Shown in pieces: positions 1-6,533 of a DNA stretch of 12,471 nucleotides (position 1 is its first letter; every line of letters begins with the position of its first letter). The position numbers and the translations under genes were made by a program. The notes under the pieces were generated by a model that was given only the letters and a program-made list of their open reading frames with translations, had not been told where the DNA came from and searched no databases. This DNA is from Campylobacteraceae bacterium (lineage in GTDB: Bacteria; Campylobacterota; Campylobacteria; Campylobacterales; Sulfurovaceae), in contig JALWVW010000320.1 of assembly GCA_027079365.1 (NCBI GenBank), forward strand, positions 1-12,471, given 5' to 3'.

Positions 1-3000
1 ACTGGAACCTCAATCTTTCGGACCGTAATCTTAAGCTTGGAGCAAAAGGCTACGAAGAGGCAAAAGCAGTTGCCTTGAGATATAAAGATCTCTTTGGGGA
101 AGATTTTTACCTGGAGATCATGCGTCATGGGATTGGAGATCAGCACCGGATAGATAAACAGATCATTCAGATCGCACAAGAGACCGGTATCAAGATCATT
201 GCTACCAATGACACCCACTATACAGTCCAAAAAGATGCCGATGCCCATGAAGCTTTTATGTGTATTGCGATGAACAAACTCTATGATGATCCCAATCGTC
301 TGCGTCATTCAGTACATGAGTTCTATGTCAAATCACCTGAGGAGATGGCACGGCTGTTTGCGGACATTCCGGAGGCACTGACGCATACGCAGGAGATCGC
401 TCAAAAATGTAACCTGGAGATCAAGCTAGGTAACCCCACGCCACCCAACTTCAAGTTTGCCAGAGAGCGGGCAGCGGCCATAGGTTTAGAGTTGCCAGAA
501 CCAGAGGTGGAGTATTCGCTGGAGAATGACAAAATACTCTTCATTGAAGAGTCCAAACGAGGACTGGAGGAGCGGCTTAAGATCGTACCCAAAGAGAAGC
601 ACCAGGAGTATCGTGATAGATTGCAAGTAGAGATCGATATCATCAACAATATGAAATTTCCTGGCTATATGCTGATCGTCTGGGATTTTGTCGATGCCGC
701 CAAGCAGATGAGCATACCCGTAGGGCCTGGTCGTGGCTCTGCTGCAGGCTCGTTGGTGGCCTTTTCACTGAGGATCACGGATATTGATCCTATGCCTTAT
801 GGGCTATTGTTTGAGCGATTTCTCAACCCTGAGCGAATCTCTATGCCGGATATTGATATGGATTTTTGTCAGGCGCGCCGACAGGAGATACTGGATTATG
901 TGGTAGAGAAATATGGTCGGGTCAATGTCGCACAGATTATTACTTTTGGTAAATTGCTTGCTAAAGGGGTGATTCGTGATGTTGCCAGGGTACTAGATAT
1001 GCCTTATGCCAAAGCAGATGCCATGGCAAAGCTCATTCCAGACGAACTGGGTATAGACCTGGGGAACTCTTATGAAAAAGAGCCCAAGATCAGAGAGCTG
1101 TTGGAGAGTGACCCTCAAGCCAAACGAGTCTGGGAGTATGCACTGGCACTGGAAGGGTTGAACCGAAATGCCGGTACCCATGCAGCAGGGGTAGTGATCA
1201 GTAATGAACCGCTTTGGCAGAAGACCCCACTCTTCAAGCCTTCCGGGCTCGATACACTGGCGACACAGTATAGTGGAAAGTATGTCGAGGATGTGGATCT
1301 GATCAAGTTTGACTTCTTGGGTCTCAAGACACTGACGGTGATCGAAGAAGCACTGAAGCTGGTAGAAAAAAGGCATGGCAAGCGGATCAACTTTGTAGAG
1401 GAAAATATTGAAGATCCGGAGGTCTATGGCTATATCGGTACAGGAGAGACGCTGGGGCTCTTCCAGATAGAATCTTCTGGAATGCAGGATTTGGCAAAAA
1501 AGCTCAAGCCTGATGGATTTGAAGATGTCATTGCGATGCTGGCACTCTATCGACCTGGCCCCATGGAGTCAGGCATGCTTGATGACTTTGTGGAGCGAAA
1601 ACATGGTAGACAGGAGATCACCTATGTGTTTCCGGAGTTGGAGCCGATCCTTAAACCTACCTATGGGGTGATCGTTTACCAGGAACAAGTGATGCAGATT
1701 GTACAGACGATCGGAGGATTTTCTCTGGGAGGAGCCGATCTGGTACGACGCGCTATGGGTAAAAAGATCAAGGAGGAGATGGATAAACTACAGGCAGAGT
1801 TTGCTGACGGGGCAGCCAAGAAAGGGTTTGATAGAGAAAAAGCGATAGCGCTCTTCGATCTGATCGTGAAGTTTGCCGGATATGGATTTAACAAATCTCA
1901 TTCTGCTGCCTATGCCATGATCACTTTTTACACTTCCTACCTCAAGTATTACTACCCTACTGAGTTTATGGCAGCGATTTTGACACTGGAGAAGAATAAT
2001 ACAGACAAAGTAGTCAAGTATGTGGATGAATTGAGCCACATGGATATCAGGCTGCTCCCACCTGATATCAATCGCTCAGGACTCATGTTTGAGGCGACCA
2101 ATATTGATGGCGATGAGGTGGTTATGTTTGGTATGGGTGCGGTAAAAGGAGCAGGCGATATTGCAATCAATACGATGTTGGAGGCAAGAGAAGAAGGTGT
2201 ATTCAAAGACCTTTCTGATTTTGTTTCCCGTATTGATTCAAGCAAAGTCAATAAAAAGGTGATAGAGTCTCTTGTAAAAGCAGGTGCCTTTGACAGTTTT
2301 GGATACTCTAGAAAATCTTTACTCTCCCAGATAGAAGAGATTGTCGATACAGCTAAGCGGGCAGGAGATGCAAAGAAAAACGCCGTAGGCTCACTCTTTG
2401 GCGACGGCGAAGAGATGACCTCTGTGACATTGGAGCTGCAGCATCTGGATGAGTTTGAACCTATGGAGATACTGGAGATGGAGAAGGAGTCGTTGGGATT
2501 TTATGTCTCTGGCCATCCTTTGGACAAATACCGTGAAACACTGAGCGAGATCAACTATACTCTGAGCTCTGAGATTGGGGATCTCGCAGATGGTTCACAG
2601 GCATTGATTATCGGTAAGATAGAATCCATCACAGAGAAAATCAGTAAGCGGGGCAACAAGTTTGGGATCGCTAATATCATGGATCTACATGGAAATATAG
2701 AACTCATGCTGTTTGAAAACCGTCTCAAAGAACTGGATGAGGGATTTGATACGACCAAACCAATCGCTTTTAAGGTGAAGATCGGAAGGGATGGTGAGTT
2801 TACCCGCATGAATATTCTCAAAATTGAGACGCTCAAGGATGCCAAAAAAGAGAAAGTTAAACTCAAAAAAGAGCAGAAACATACACCTGAACCCGAACAG
2901 CCACCCCTGATCCTGTCACTCAACCTCATGCCAGACCCCAAGATCGCAGAGGAGCTGATGTGTCTAGCAGAGCGCTATCCAGGAAAACGCTCTTTGGAGC

Positions 3001-3125
3001 TACACATCAAGAGTAAATTGGCAGATGTCATCATAGAGAGTAGAGTGAAGGTCAGTGAGCGTATTATTGAGGAGGCCAGGGCACTGGGCGTTTACCCTCA
3101 GGAGCCTATGGTATTGGAGGCGTAG
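1..3125 (+). CDS. dnaE: DNA polymerase III subunit alpha (5' end missing)
   Basis: This is the catalytic subunit of the replicative DNA polymerase, acting in the cytoplasm at the fork. The reading frame is open from base 3 and has no start in the window, so about 120-150 N-terminal residues are missing and 1040 are visible. A TTG at 75 is an internal Leu codon, not the start. In order (visible numbering): the rest of the PHP domain (about 1-115, with NDTHY at 69-73); palm and fingers with GPGRGS at 241-246; PDIDMDF, whose Asp283 and Asp285 correspond to E. coli D401 and D403; KFDFLGL, whose Asp437 corresponds to D555; the conserved FNKSHSAAYA block; a helix-hairpin-helix region; a clamp-binding-like VGSLF at 795-799; and an OB fold at about 866-950. 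The spacing between the catalytic aspartates matches E. coli. All active-site motifs are intact and there is no frameshift. The stop TAG lies 20 bases before the end of the convergent DUF1501 gene. Confidence 0.97.
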   Translation, partial: WNLNLSDRNLKLGAKGYEEAKAVALRYKDLFGEDFYLEIMRHGIGDQHRIDKQIIQIAQETGIKIIATNDTHYTVQKDADAHEAFMCIAMNKLYDDPNRLRHSVHEFYVKSPEEMARLFADIPEALTHTQEIAQKCNLEIKLGNPTPPNFKFARERAAAIGLELPEPEVEYSLENDKILFIEESKRGLEERLKIVPKEKHQEYRDRLQVEIDIINNMKFPGYMLIVWDFVDAAKQMSIPVGPGRGSAAGSLVAFSLRITDIDPMPYGLLFERFLNPERISMPDIDMDFCQARRQEILDYVVEKYGRVNVAQIITFGKLLAKGVIRDVARVLDMPYAKADAMAKLIPDELGIDLGNSYEKEPKIRELLESDPQAKRVWEYALALEGLNRNAGTHAAGVVISNEPLWQKTPLFKPSGLDTLATQYSGKYVEDVDLIKFDFLGLKTLTVIEEALKLVEKRHGKRINFVEENIEDPEVYGYIGTGETLGLFQIESSGMQDLAKKLKPDGFEDVIAMLALYRPGPMESGMLDDFVERKHGRQEITYVFPELEPILKPTYGVIVYQEQVMQIVQTIGGFSLGGADLVRRAMGKKIKEEMDKLQAEFADGAAKKGFDREKAIALFDLIVKFAGYGFNKSHSAAYAMITFYTSYLKYYYPTEFMAAILTLEKNNTDKVVKYVDELSHMDIRLLPPDINRSGLMFEATNIDGDEVVMFGMGAVKGAGDIAINTMLEAREEGVFKDLSDFVSRIDSSKVNKKVIESLVKAGAFDSFGYSRKSLLSQIEEIVDTAKRAGDAKKNAVGSLFGDGEEMTSVTLELQHLDEFEPMEILEMEKESLGFYVSGHPLDKYRETLSEINYTLSSEIGDLADGSQALIIGKIESITEKISKRGNKFGIANIMDLHGNIELMLFENRLKELDEGFDTTKPIAFKVKIGRDGEFTRMNILKIETLKDAKKEKVKLKKEQKHTPEPEQPPLILSLNLMPDPKIAEELMCLAERYPGKRSLELHIKSKLADVIIESRVKVSERIIEEARALGVYPQEPMVLEA

Positions 3126-3145
3126 TAAGAGCTACGAAAGAATTC

Positions 3146-4528
3146 CTAGGAGAGAATATTGACAGGAGGATAATGACCGCCTGTCAGTACATCAGGATTT
3201 TCTATGCCATAGATACGATAAAGTGTCGCAGCGATACTAAGTGGCTCAAACCAGTAGGTGCCTTTTTTTGGTTTGAGCCACAAACGATTCAAGCTGCCTG
3301 TGACATCTACAACCGTTTCTCCTACAATGCCCTGATGGGCAAAGTAGTCTTTTCCTCCCAATATATAGAGATTTTGCAGGTTTCCATGATCCCAGCCGTG
3401 GGCAGCGTTGAGGTTGACATTGCGTCCAAAATCACCAAATACCATAATATTGATCTTGCCGTCTTTCTCTATAGCTTTGAGGTGCGCCATTGCTGACTTT
3501 AATGAAGAGAAGAGTGCCTCGTGCCTACTGACATAGTCTCTGGCATCATTGTGATCATCCCAGCCTCCCAGTCCACCAGTCCCCAGCGTAATGATTTTAG
3601 TGTCAGGATTTTTGTCTAAAAGTGTGATGGCAGCTTTGATTTTATCAGCAAAATCATGGTCTGGATAAGCATCTTCTCCTAGATCTGGAATGGCGGCACT
3701 TTTGATATTTTTAACAAAAGCTGCGAGATTACCGCGTCTGTCCAGCGCATCCTTGATCTTTCCTGATTGATTATGTGCTTGGGCTACCCTGTCCATCTTC
3801 TTGGTCAATGCAGGGTCGAATCCTCCTTCTTCATCTGGTTTCCAGTAACTGCTTGGAGCACTGTCCCTTTCTTTTTCTGTATAATAAGTCCATTTTCTGA
3901 TAGTCCAGCGTGTTCTTTCATAAGGGTTATCGAAGTTTTCATTGATGCCCATAGGCTTGAGGTATCCTGCTAGCGGTACCTTCCCTTCTGTGTAAAAAGT
4001 AGACTCGCCCTCCATGGTGACAAAAGGCATCAGCATCTTTTCACTGATAGCACCTTTGCTACTGAGGATAGCAGCGATATTAGCAACGATGCCTCCCCCG
4101 TCTGCGTCGAATGTGCCCCTTTGATTTTGATCCACACAGACACCATGTGCCTTATTGTCGCTCTCCTCTCTGGCTTGTGAATAGCAGCAACGATAGAGTG
4201 TCATGTCGCCATCGGCAATAAGTTTCTCTATCTCTGTACCACCTGCTTCTTGCCAGCAGCCGTTTTTGGTGGCGGTGACACCACGGAAATAGTCGTTGTA
4301 ATTATTTTGTGAGTGGGCGTTGATTTCATTGATGTTGGTGATATTCCCTCCTAATTGACTGGCGCCACCATAAAGGAAGATGATCACAGTCTGTGCCTGG
4401 TTATTTTGGTAGGCGGCACCAGAGAAATTGACCTTGCTTAGATCTAAGGATGCAGCATCTGTCAGGTTTGGCATGAGGACGGCAGAGCCTGCCATCAGGG
4501 AAAGTTTCATAAAATCTCGTCTTTGCAT
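3146..4528 (-). CDS. Tat-exported DUF1501 family protein
   Basis: This 460-residue protein matches the DUF1501 family, which has an alkaline-phosphatase/sulfatase-like fold and mostly unknown function. The N-terminus carries a twin-arginine signal (RRDFMK at residues 3-8, a hydrophobic stretch, then Ala-rich residues near 25-26), so it is probably exported folded to the periplasm. Family motifs visible are a hydrophobic strand with YGG (53-55), GGWDDH (321-326), VFGDFGRN (363-370) and GWDHG (378-382). Their Asp and His residues are the likely metal or active-site ligands. The ATG at 4528 is preferred over one at 4582 because it places RRDFMK at the N-terminus, has an AGAGAGG ribosome site, and lies one base after the upstream gene's stop (TAA-C-ATG), which suggests translational coupling. 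The 4582 start would overlap the upstream gene by 53 bases. Family assignment is good; the substrate is unknown. Confidence 0.85.
   Translation of the reverse strand: MQRRDFMKLSLMAGSAVLMPNLTDAASLDLSKVNFSGAAYQNNQAQTVIIFLYGGASQLGGNITNINEINAHSQNNYNDYFRGVTATKNGCWQEAGGTEIEKLIADGDMTLYRCCYSQAREESDNKAHGVCVDQNQRGTFDADGGGIVANIAAILSSKGAISEKMLMPFVTMEGESTFYTEGKVPLAGYLKPMGINENFDNPYERTRWTIRKWTYYTEKERDSAPSSYWKPDEEGGFDPALTKKMDRVAQAHNQSGKIKDALDRRGNLAAFVKNIKSAAIPDLGEDAYPDHDFADKIKAAITLLDKNPDTKIITLGTGGLGGWDDHNDARDYVSRHEALFSSLKSAMAHLKAIEKDGKINIMVFGDFGRNVNLNAAHGWDHGNLQNLYILGGKDYFAHQGIVGETVVDVTGSLNRLWLKPKKGTYWFEPLSIAATLYRIYGIENPDVLTGGHYPPVNILS
3157..3189. other. Hairpin at the convergent dnaE/DUF1501 junction
   Basis: Perfect arms TGACAGG (3160-3166) and CCTGTCA (3080 bases plus 100: 3180-3186) face each other. 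The stem extends outward by three more pairs (one G-U) to 3157/3189 and inward, past one mismatch, by two G-C pairs, leaving a 7-base loop. It lies just beyond the dnaE stop and inside the last codons of the DUF1501 gene. It could act as a transcription barrier for both converging transcripts, but neither strand has a clear U-run after it, so an intrinsic terminator is only a possibility. Confidence 0.4.
3241..3281. repeat. 12-bp perfect inverted repeat inside the DUF1501 gene
   Basis: The arms GTGGCTCAAACC (3241-3252) and GGTTTGAGCCAC (3270-3281) are exact reverse complements. The spacer is 17 bases, and a further A-T and G-U pair are possible inward. On the coding strand the arms encode the Trp-Leu-Lys-Pro and Phe-Glu-Pro stretches near the C-terminus. 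The DUF1501 mRNA can therefore form a strong stem about 100 bases before its stop codon. Neither strand has a U-run after it, so this is not a standard terminator. Its role is unknown and it may be coincidental. Confidence 0.6.
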
Positions 4529-4529
4529 G

Positions 4530-6221
4530 TTACTGTACCTCTCTTTGTCTATAGGTTTCATCCAGTCTTGACAGGTAGTCAAGTACGATCATAGCGATAT
4601 TTCTTTTTCGCTCTTCTCTCTTTTTTGCCTCTTCTGTGCGGTCGTCCCTCCTGGTAAACATGTTAAATTCATATTTTAGTACCAGCGTATCATTATCCTT
4701 TTCTGTCATATGATTTTTAAAGAGACTCTGCTCTGAAGCAGTAGCTCTGCGCCCTATGACAGCGTAAAACAGGTAGTCTACAAAATGTGCCAAACTCTCT
4801 ATGGGTTTATTTTCATCATAGGCAAACTGATCAAAGGCGACAAAGGAGCGTTGCCATCCTTGATAATCCCACCTGTCTGGATCAGTTTGTTCAGGATTAG
4901 CATACTGAAGCAAGACATCTTCACGGATAAATTTATGATAATAGGCAAAAGAGAGTGAGTCCAGAGGCACGCGTTCAAGTTTGCCAAGTTTGTATTTCAT
5001 GGCCGCTTGATGCATTTCCCCAAGAGATTCTTTAAATCTGCGAAAATCATCCCTTCTGTTGCGGTAATTGATCTTTTTGGCAAGAGAGTAGAATGTCTCC
5101 TCTGCGCTTTGTGCTCTGCTGTTACCAAGGAGGTAGGCTTTGGAAAAAATGATCTGTAATAGTATATCCTGCCATGTTTCGGGCTTGCTGGCAACAATGG
5201 CGTTGCTGATTTGTTGTTTTCTGGCAGCACTCTTGTCAGGGAAAAAGAAATCAATCAACCTTCTGGTGACGCCCTTGGTAAAGGCATCTGATTTTGCCAG
5301 TTCTCGATAGAAATCCTCTCCAGAATAGATGGTTGTGCCAAAAAGGCTAAGTGGTTGGGTATTTCGATTGAGTCCTACTTCCAGCGTATCGCTGTCGGTA
5401 TTGAGTTTCCAGTTTTTGAGTGCCTGTCCTGCGAGGGGCACATGACTGTCATTTGCATCCAAGAGATAGATCTCCATCATCTCCCTCCCATTGTCTTCAG
5501 GGCTTCTAAACCTTCTCCAGTTATCTTCACTCATCATATGTACATAGGTGATAAACCGCATACCGCTCTCATTTTCCAACATAGTAACTAGACGATTGTA
5601 AACACCGGAGATATTTGGTGTATGACTGGAAGAGAGTTCGTAAGCAGGTGAGAACATGATGGTTTGCGTGAGGATATAGGCGACCCAGTTTTGCAAAAAG
5701 TATTTGTCTAGGTGTTTCATGGCATAAAAACGGGAGAGGATGGTAATGACCTGAGGTTCATACCATTGGCTTTGGTACTGTTTGAAATATGTATCATCGA
5801 GGATATGGTTTTCCAGCCATTCTTTGTCAGTTTTCTCGGAGCCAAGACCTTGGTGAATAGTGCTTAAAAAATTTCCTTGGGCTATTTTCTCTTTGAGTTG
5901 CTTGAGAGGATATCCATAGAAAAGAGTGGACAGAAGCTTGTTGGCTATTTTTAGCTGTTTACTATAATCCAATTCATCAAATTCACTGTTGCTTAATTGA
6001 TCGAGTGTATAAGCAGAGGGGGAGATGTTTTTGTAGTAAAAGGTAAGCCCCCTGTAGGAGGTCTGGGAAAATTCATCCGTCTGGGTATTGGAAGTGGTGG
6101 CATTGTTCTCTCCGGTACCTGTGGTGCCATTTCCTGTAGTTGCTCCTCCTCCACAACCGATGAAGAGTAAGGTGGACAAAAAGATAAATAGCCATCTTCG
6201 TATTGCTGCATGTAAAAACAT
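4530..6221 (-). CDS. Lipoprotein, divergent DUF1800-like
   Basis: This 563-residue protein opens with a hydrophobic signal (residues 8-22) and a lipobox-like LFIGC. Cys23 is the expected lipidated residue, followed by a flexible Gly/Thr/Asn-rich linker to about residue 50. It is therefore probably anchored in a membrane facing the periplasm. The body is mostly helical and polar. A segment reading EDNGREMMEIYLL, then LAGQALKNWKL, resembles the conserved NENYARELMELFTLG...LTGW core of DUF1800. Later, WQDILLQIIFSKAYL resembles the LL-x-I-L-S-x-x-F region of that family. DUF1800 genes are commonly paired with DUF1501 genes, as here, which supports the call. The match is weak, so this could be a separate lineage-specific family. 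The ATG at 6221 has AAGGA six bases upstream, and it is the first gene of the leftward operon. Confidence 0.6.
   Translation of the reverse strand: MFLHAAIRRWLFIFLSTLLFIGCGGGATTGNGTTGTGENNATTSNTQTDEFSQTSYRGLTFYYKNISPSAYTLDQLSNSEFDELDYSKQLKIANKLLSTLFYGYPLKQLKEKIAQGNFLSTIHQGLGSEKTDKEWLENHILDDTYFKQYQSQWYEPQVITILSRFYAMKHLDKYFLQNWVAYILTQTIMFSPAYELSSSHTPNISGVYNRLVTMLENESGMRFITYVHMMSEDNWRRFRSPEDNGREMMEIYLLDANDSHVPLAGQALKNWKLNTDSDTLEVGLNRNTQPLSLFGTTIYSGEDFYRELAKSDAFTKGVTRRLIDFFFPDKSAARKQQISNAIVASKPETWQDILLQIIFSKAYLLGNSRAQSAEETFYSLAKKINYRNRRDDFRRFKESLGEMHQAAMKYKLGKLERVPLDSLSFAYYHKFIREDVLLQYANPEQTDPDRWDYQGWQRSFVAFDQFAYDENKPIESLAHFVDYLFYAVIGRRATASEQSLFKNHMTEKDNDTLVLKYEFNMFTRRDDRTEEAKKREERKRNIAMIVLDYLSRLDETYRQREVQ
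4538..4544 (-). promoter_or_regulatory. Ribosome binding site deciding the DUF1501 start
   Basis: On the minus strand AGAGAGG lies nine bases before the ATG at 4528, inside the 3' end of the upstream lipoprotein gene. Together with the TAA-C-ATG junction it supports the short start that exposes the twin-arginine motif. Confidence 0.6.
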
Positions 6222-6266
6222 GAATATCCTTGTATTGGTTTTGGGAACTGGATGGGATACAGTACG

Positions 6267-6272
6267 ATTATA
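6267..6272 (-). promoter_or_regulatory. -10 element of the leftward lipoprotein/DUF1501 operon
   Basis: Read on the minus strand this is a perfect TATAAT preceded by AGGG. It predicts transcription starting near 6260 and a leader of about 39 bases before the ATG at 6221. There is no good -35 at the usual distance, which is common in Campylobacterota sigma-70 promoters or may indicate a need for an activator. Confidence 0.5.
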
Positions 6273-6308
6273 CCCTGACCATATTCTCTTTGATCGACAA
6301 ATACTAGC

Positions 6309-6332
6309 GTAAGAGTATTACTATACTCTTAC
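6309..6332. repeat. Perfect palindrome, 10-bp arms, 4-base spacer
   Basis: GTAAGAGTAT (6309-6318) and ATACTCTTAC (6323-6332) are exact reverse complements separated by TACT. The centre is about 60 bases upstream of the predicted leftward start site, a typical position for an activator of that operon. It is about 175 bases upstream of the predicted rightward start. As RNA it would form a stable stem-loop with no U-run. An operator for a dimeric regulator is the simplest reading. Confidence 0.65.
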
Positions 6333-6436
6333 CTTGATACTGTTTTACAGTTGAGCGAGACTACGATCAAGGAGCATTCATTGTACTGGTAGGTATTGTA
6401 CCAAAGAAATCTGCAAAAGTAACACTCTCTTAATGT

Positions 6437-6461
6437 TTCAAAAATGTTCTAATTTTTTGAA
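6437..6461. repeat. Inverted repeat TTCAAAAA-N9-TTTTTGAA
   Basis: Two exact 8-base arms (6437-6444 and 6454-6461) flank nine bases. The repeat lies immediately upstream of the rightward -10 element, covering the region where a -35 would fall. This fits an operator, but A/T tracts of this kind can also arise by chance or act as a curved upstream element. Confidence 0.45.
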
Positions 6462-6483
6462 GTGATTTAAAGTCTAGTTAAGT

Positions 6484-6489
6484 TATAAT
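6484..6489 (+). promoter_or_regulatory. -10 element of the first TRAP operon
   Basis: A perfect TATAAT lies 44 bases before the receptor start codon and predicts transcription beginning near 6496. The best -35-like word (TTGAAG at 6457) is 21 bases away, too far for an ordinary sigma-70 promoter. The promoter therefore relies either on the -10 alone with upstream T-rich DNA, or on an activator. Confidence 0.6.
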
Positions 6490-6496
6490 AATCCTG

Positions 6497-6513
6497 TTTG
6501 CAAGTGATGCAAA
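6497..6513. promoter_or_regulatory. Operator-like inverted repeat TTTGCA-N5-TGCAAA
   Basis: Two exact 6-base arms separated by AGTGA begin at the predicted transcription start of the first TRAP operon and end ten bases before its ribosome site. A dimeric repressor bound here would block initiation or early elongation. It could also form a small leader hairpin. No regulator gene is in the window, so the binding protein is unknown. Confidence 0.5.
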
Positions 6514-6533
6514 TCATTACAAAAGGAGAACAA

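Larger units (their letters stand above)
6222..6533. other. Divergent intergenic control region
   Basis: This 312-base gap lies between the lipoprotein/DUF1501 operon (leftward) and the first TRAP operon (rightward). I see no credible gene in it. It is AT-rich and holds one TATAAT facing each way, plus three perfect inverted repeats, listed separately. There is also a direct repeat of TTGTAC (6381-6386 and 6396-6401), whose starts are 15 bases apart. The density of symmetrical elements suggests binding by one or more dimeric regulators that could serve both operons. Confidence 0.6.

Noticed and set aside
401..2941. Open frames on the minus strand across dnaE
   Set aside because: They are antisense to intact, conserved DnaE motifs, have no ribosome sites or recognisable products, and look like codon-usage shadows.
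3173..3496. 107-codon plus-strand frame opposite the DUF1501 gene
   Set aside because: It lies antisense to conserved DUF1501 motifs, with Cys/Phe-rich composition and no recognisable domain.
4529..4582. Longer start for the DUF1501 protein at 4582
   Set aside because: It would overlap the lipoprotein gene by 53 bases and bury the twin-arginine signal. The ATG at 4528 has a ribosome site and a one-base junction.
6480..6515. Sigma-54 promoter upstream of the first TRAP operon
   Set aside because: A TTTGCA word resembles a -12 element, but the required GG ten bases upstream of GC is absent. The TATAAT gives a simpler explanation.
6498..6533. ATG start 12 codons upstream of the TakP-like receptor
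   Set aside because: It lies in the operator-like dyad at the predicted transcription start, has no ribosome site, and would precede the signal peptide with non-signal residues.
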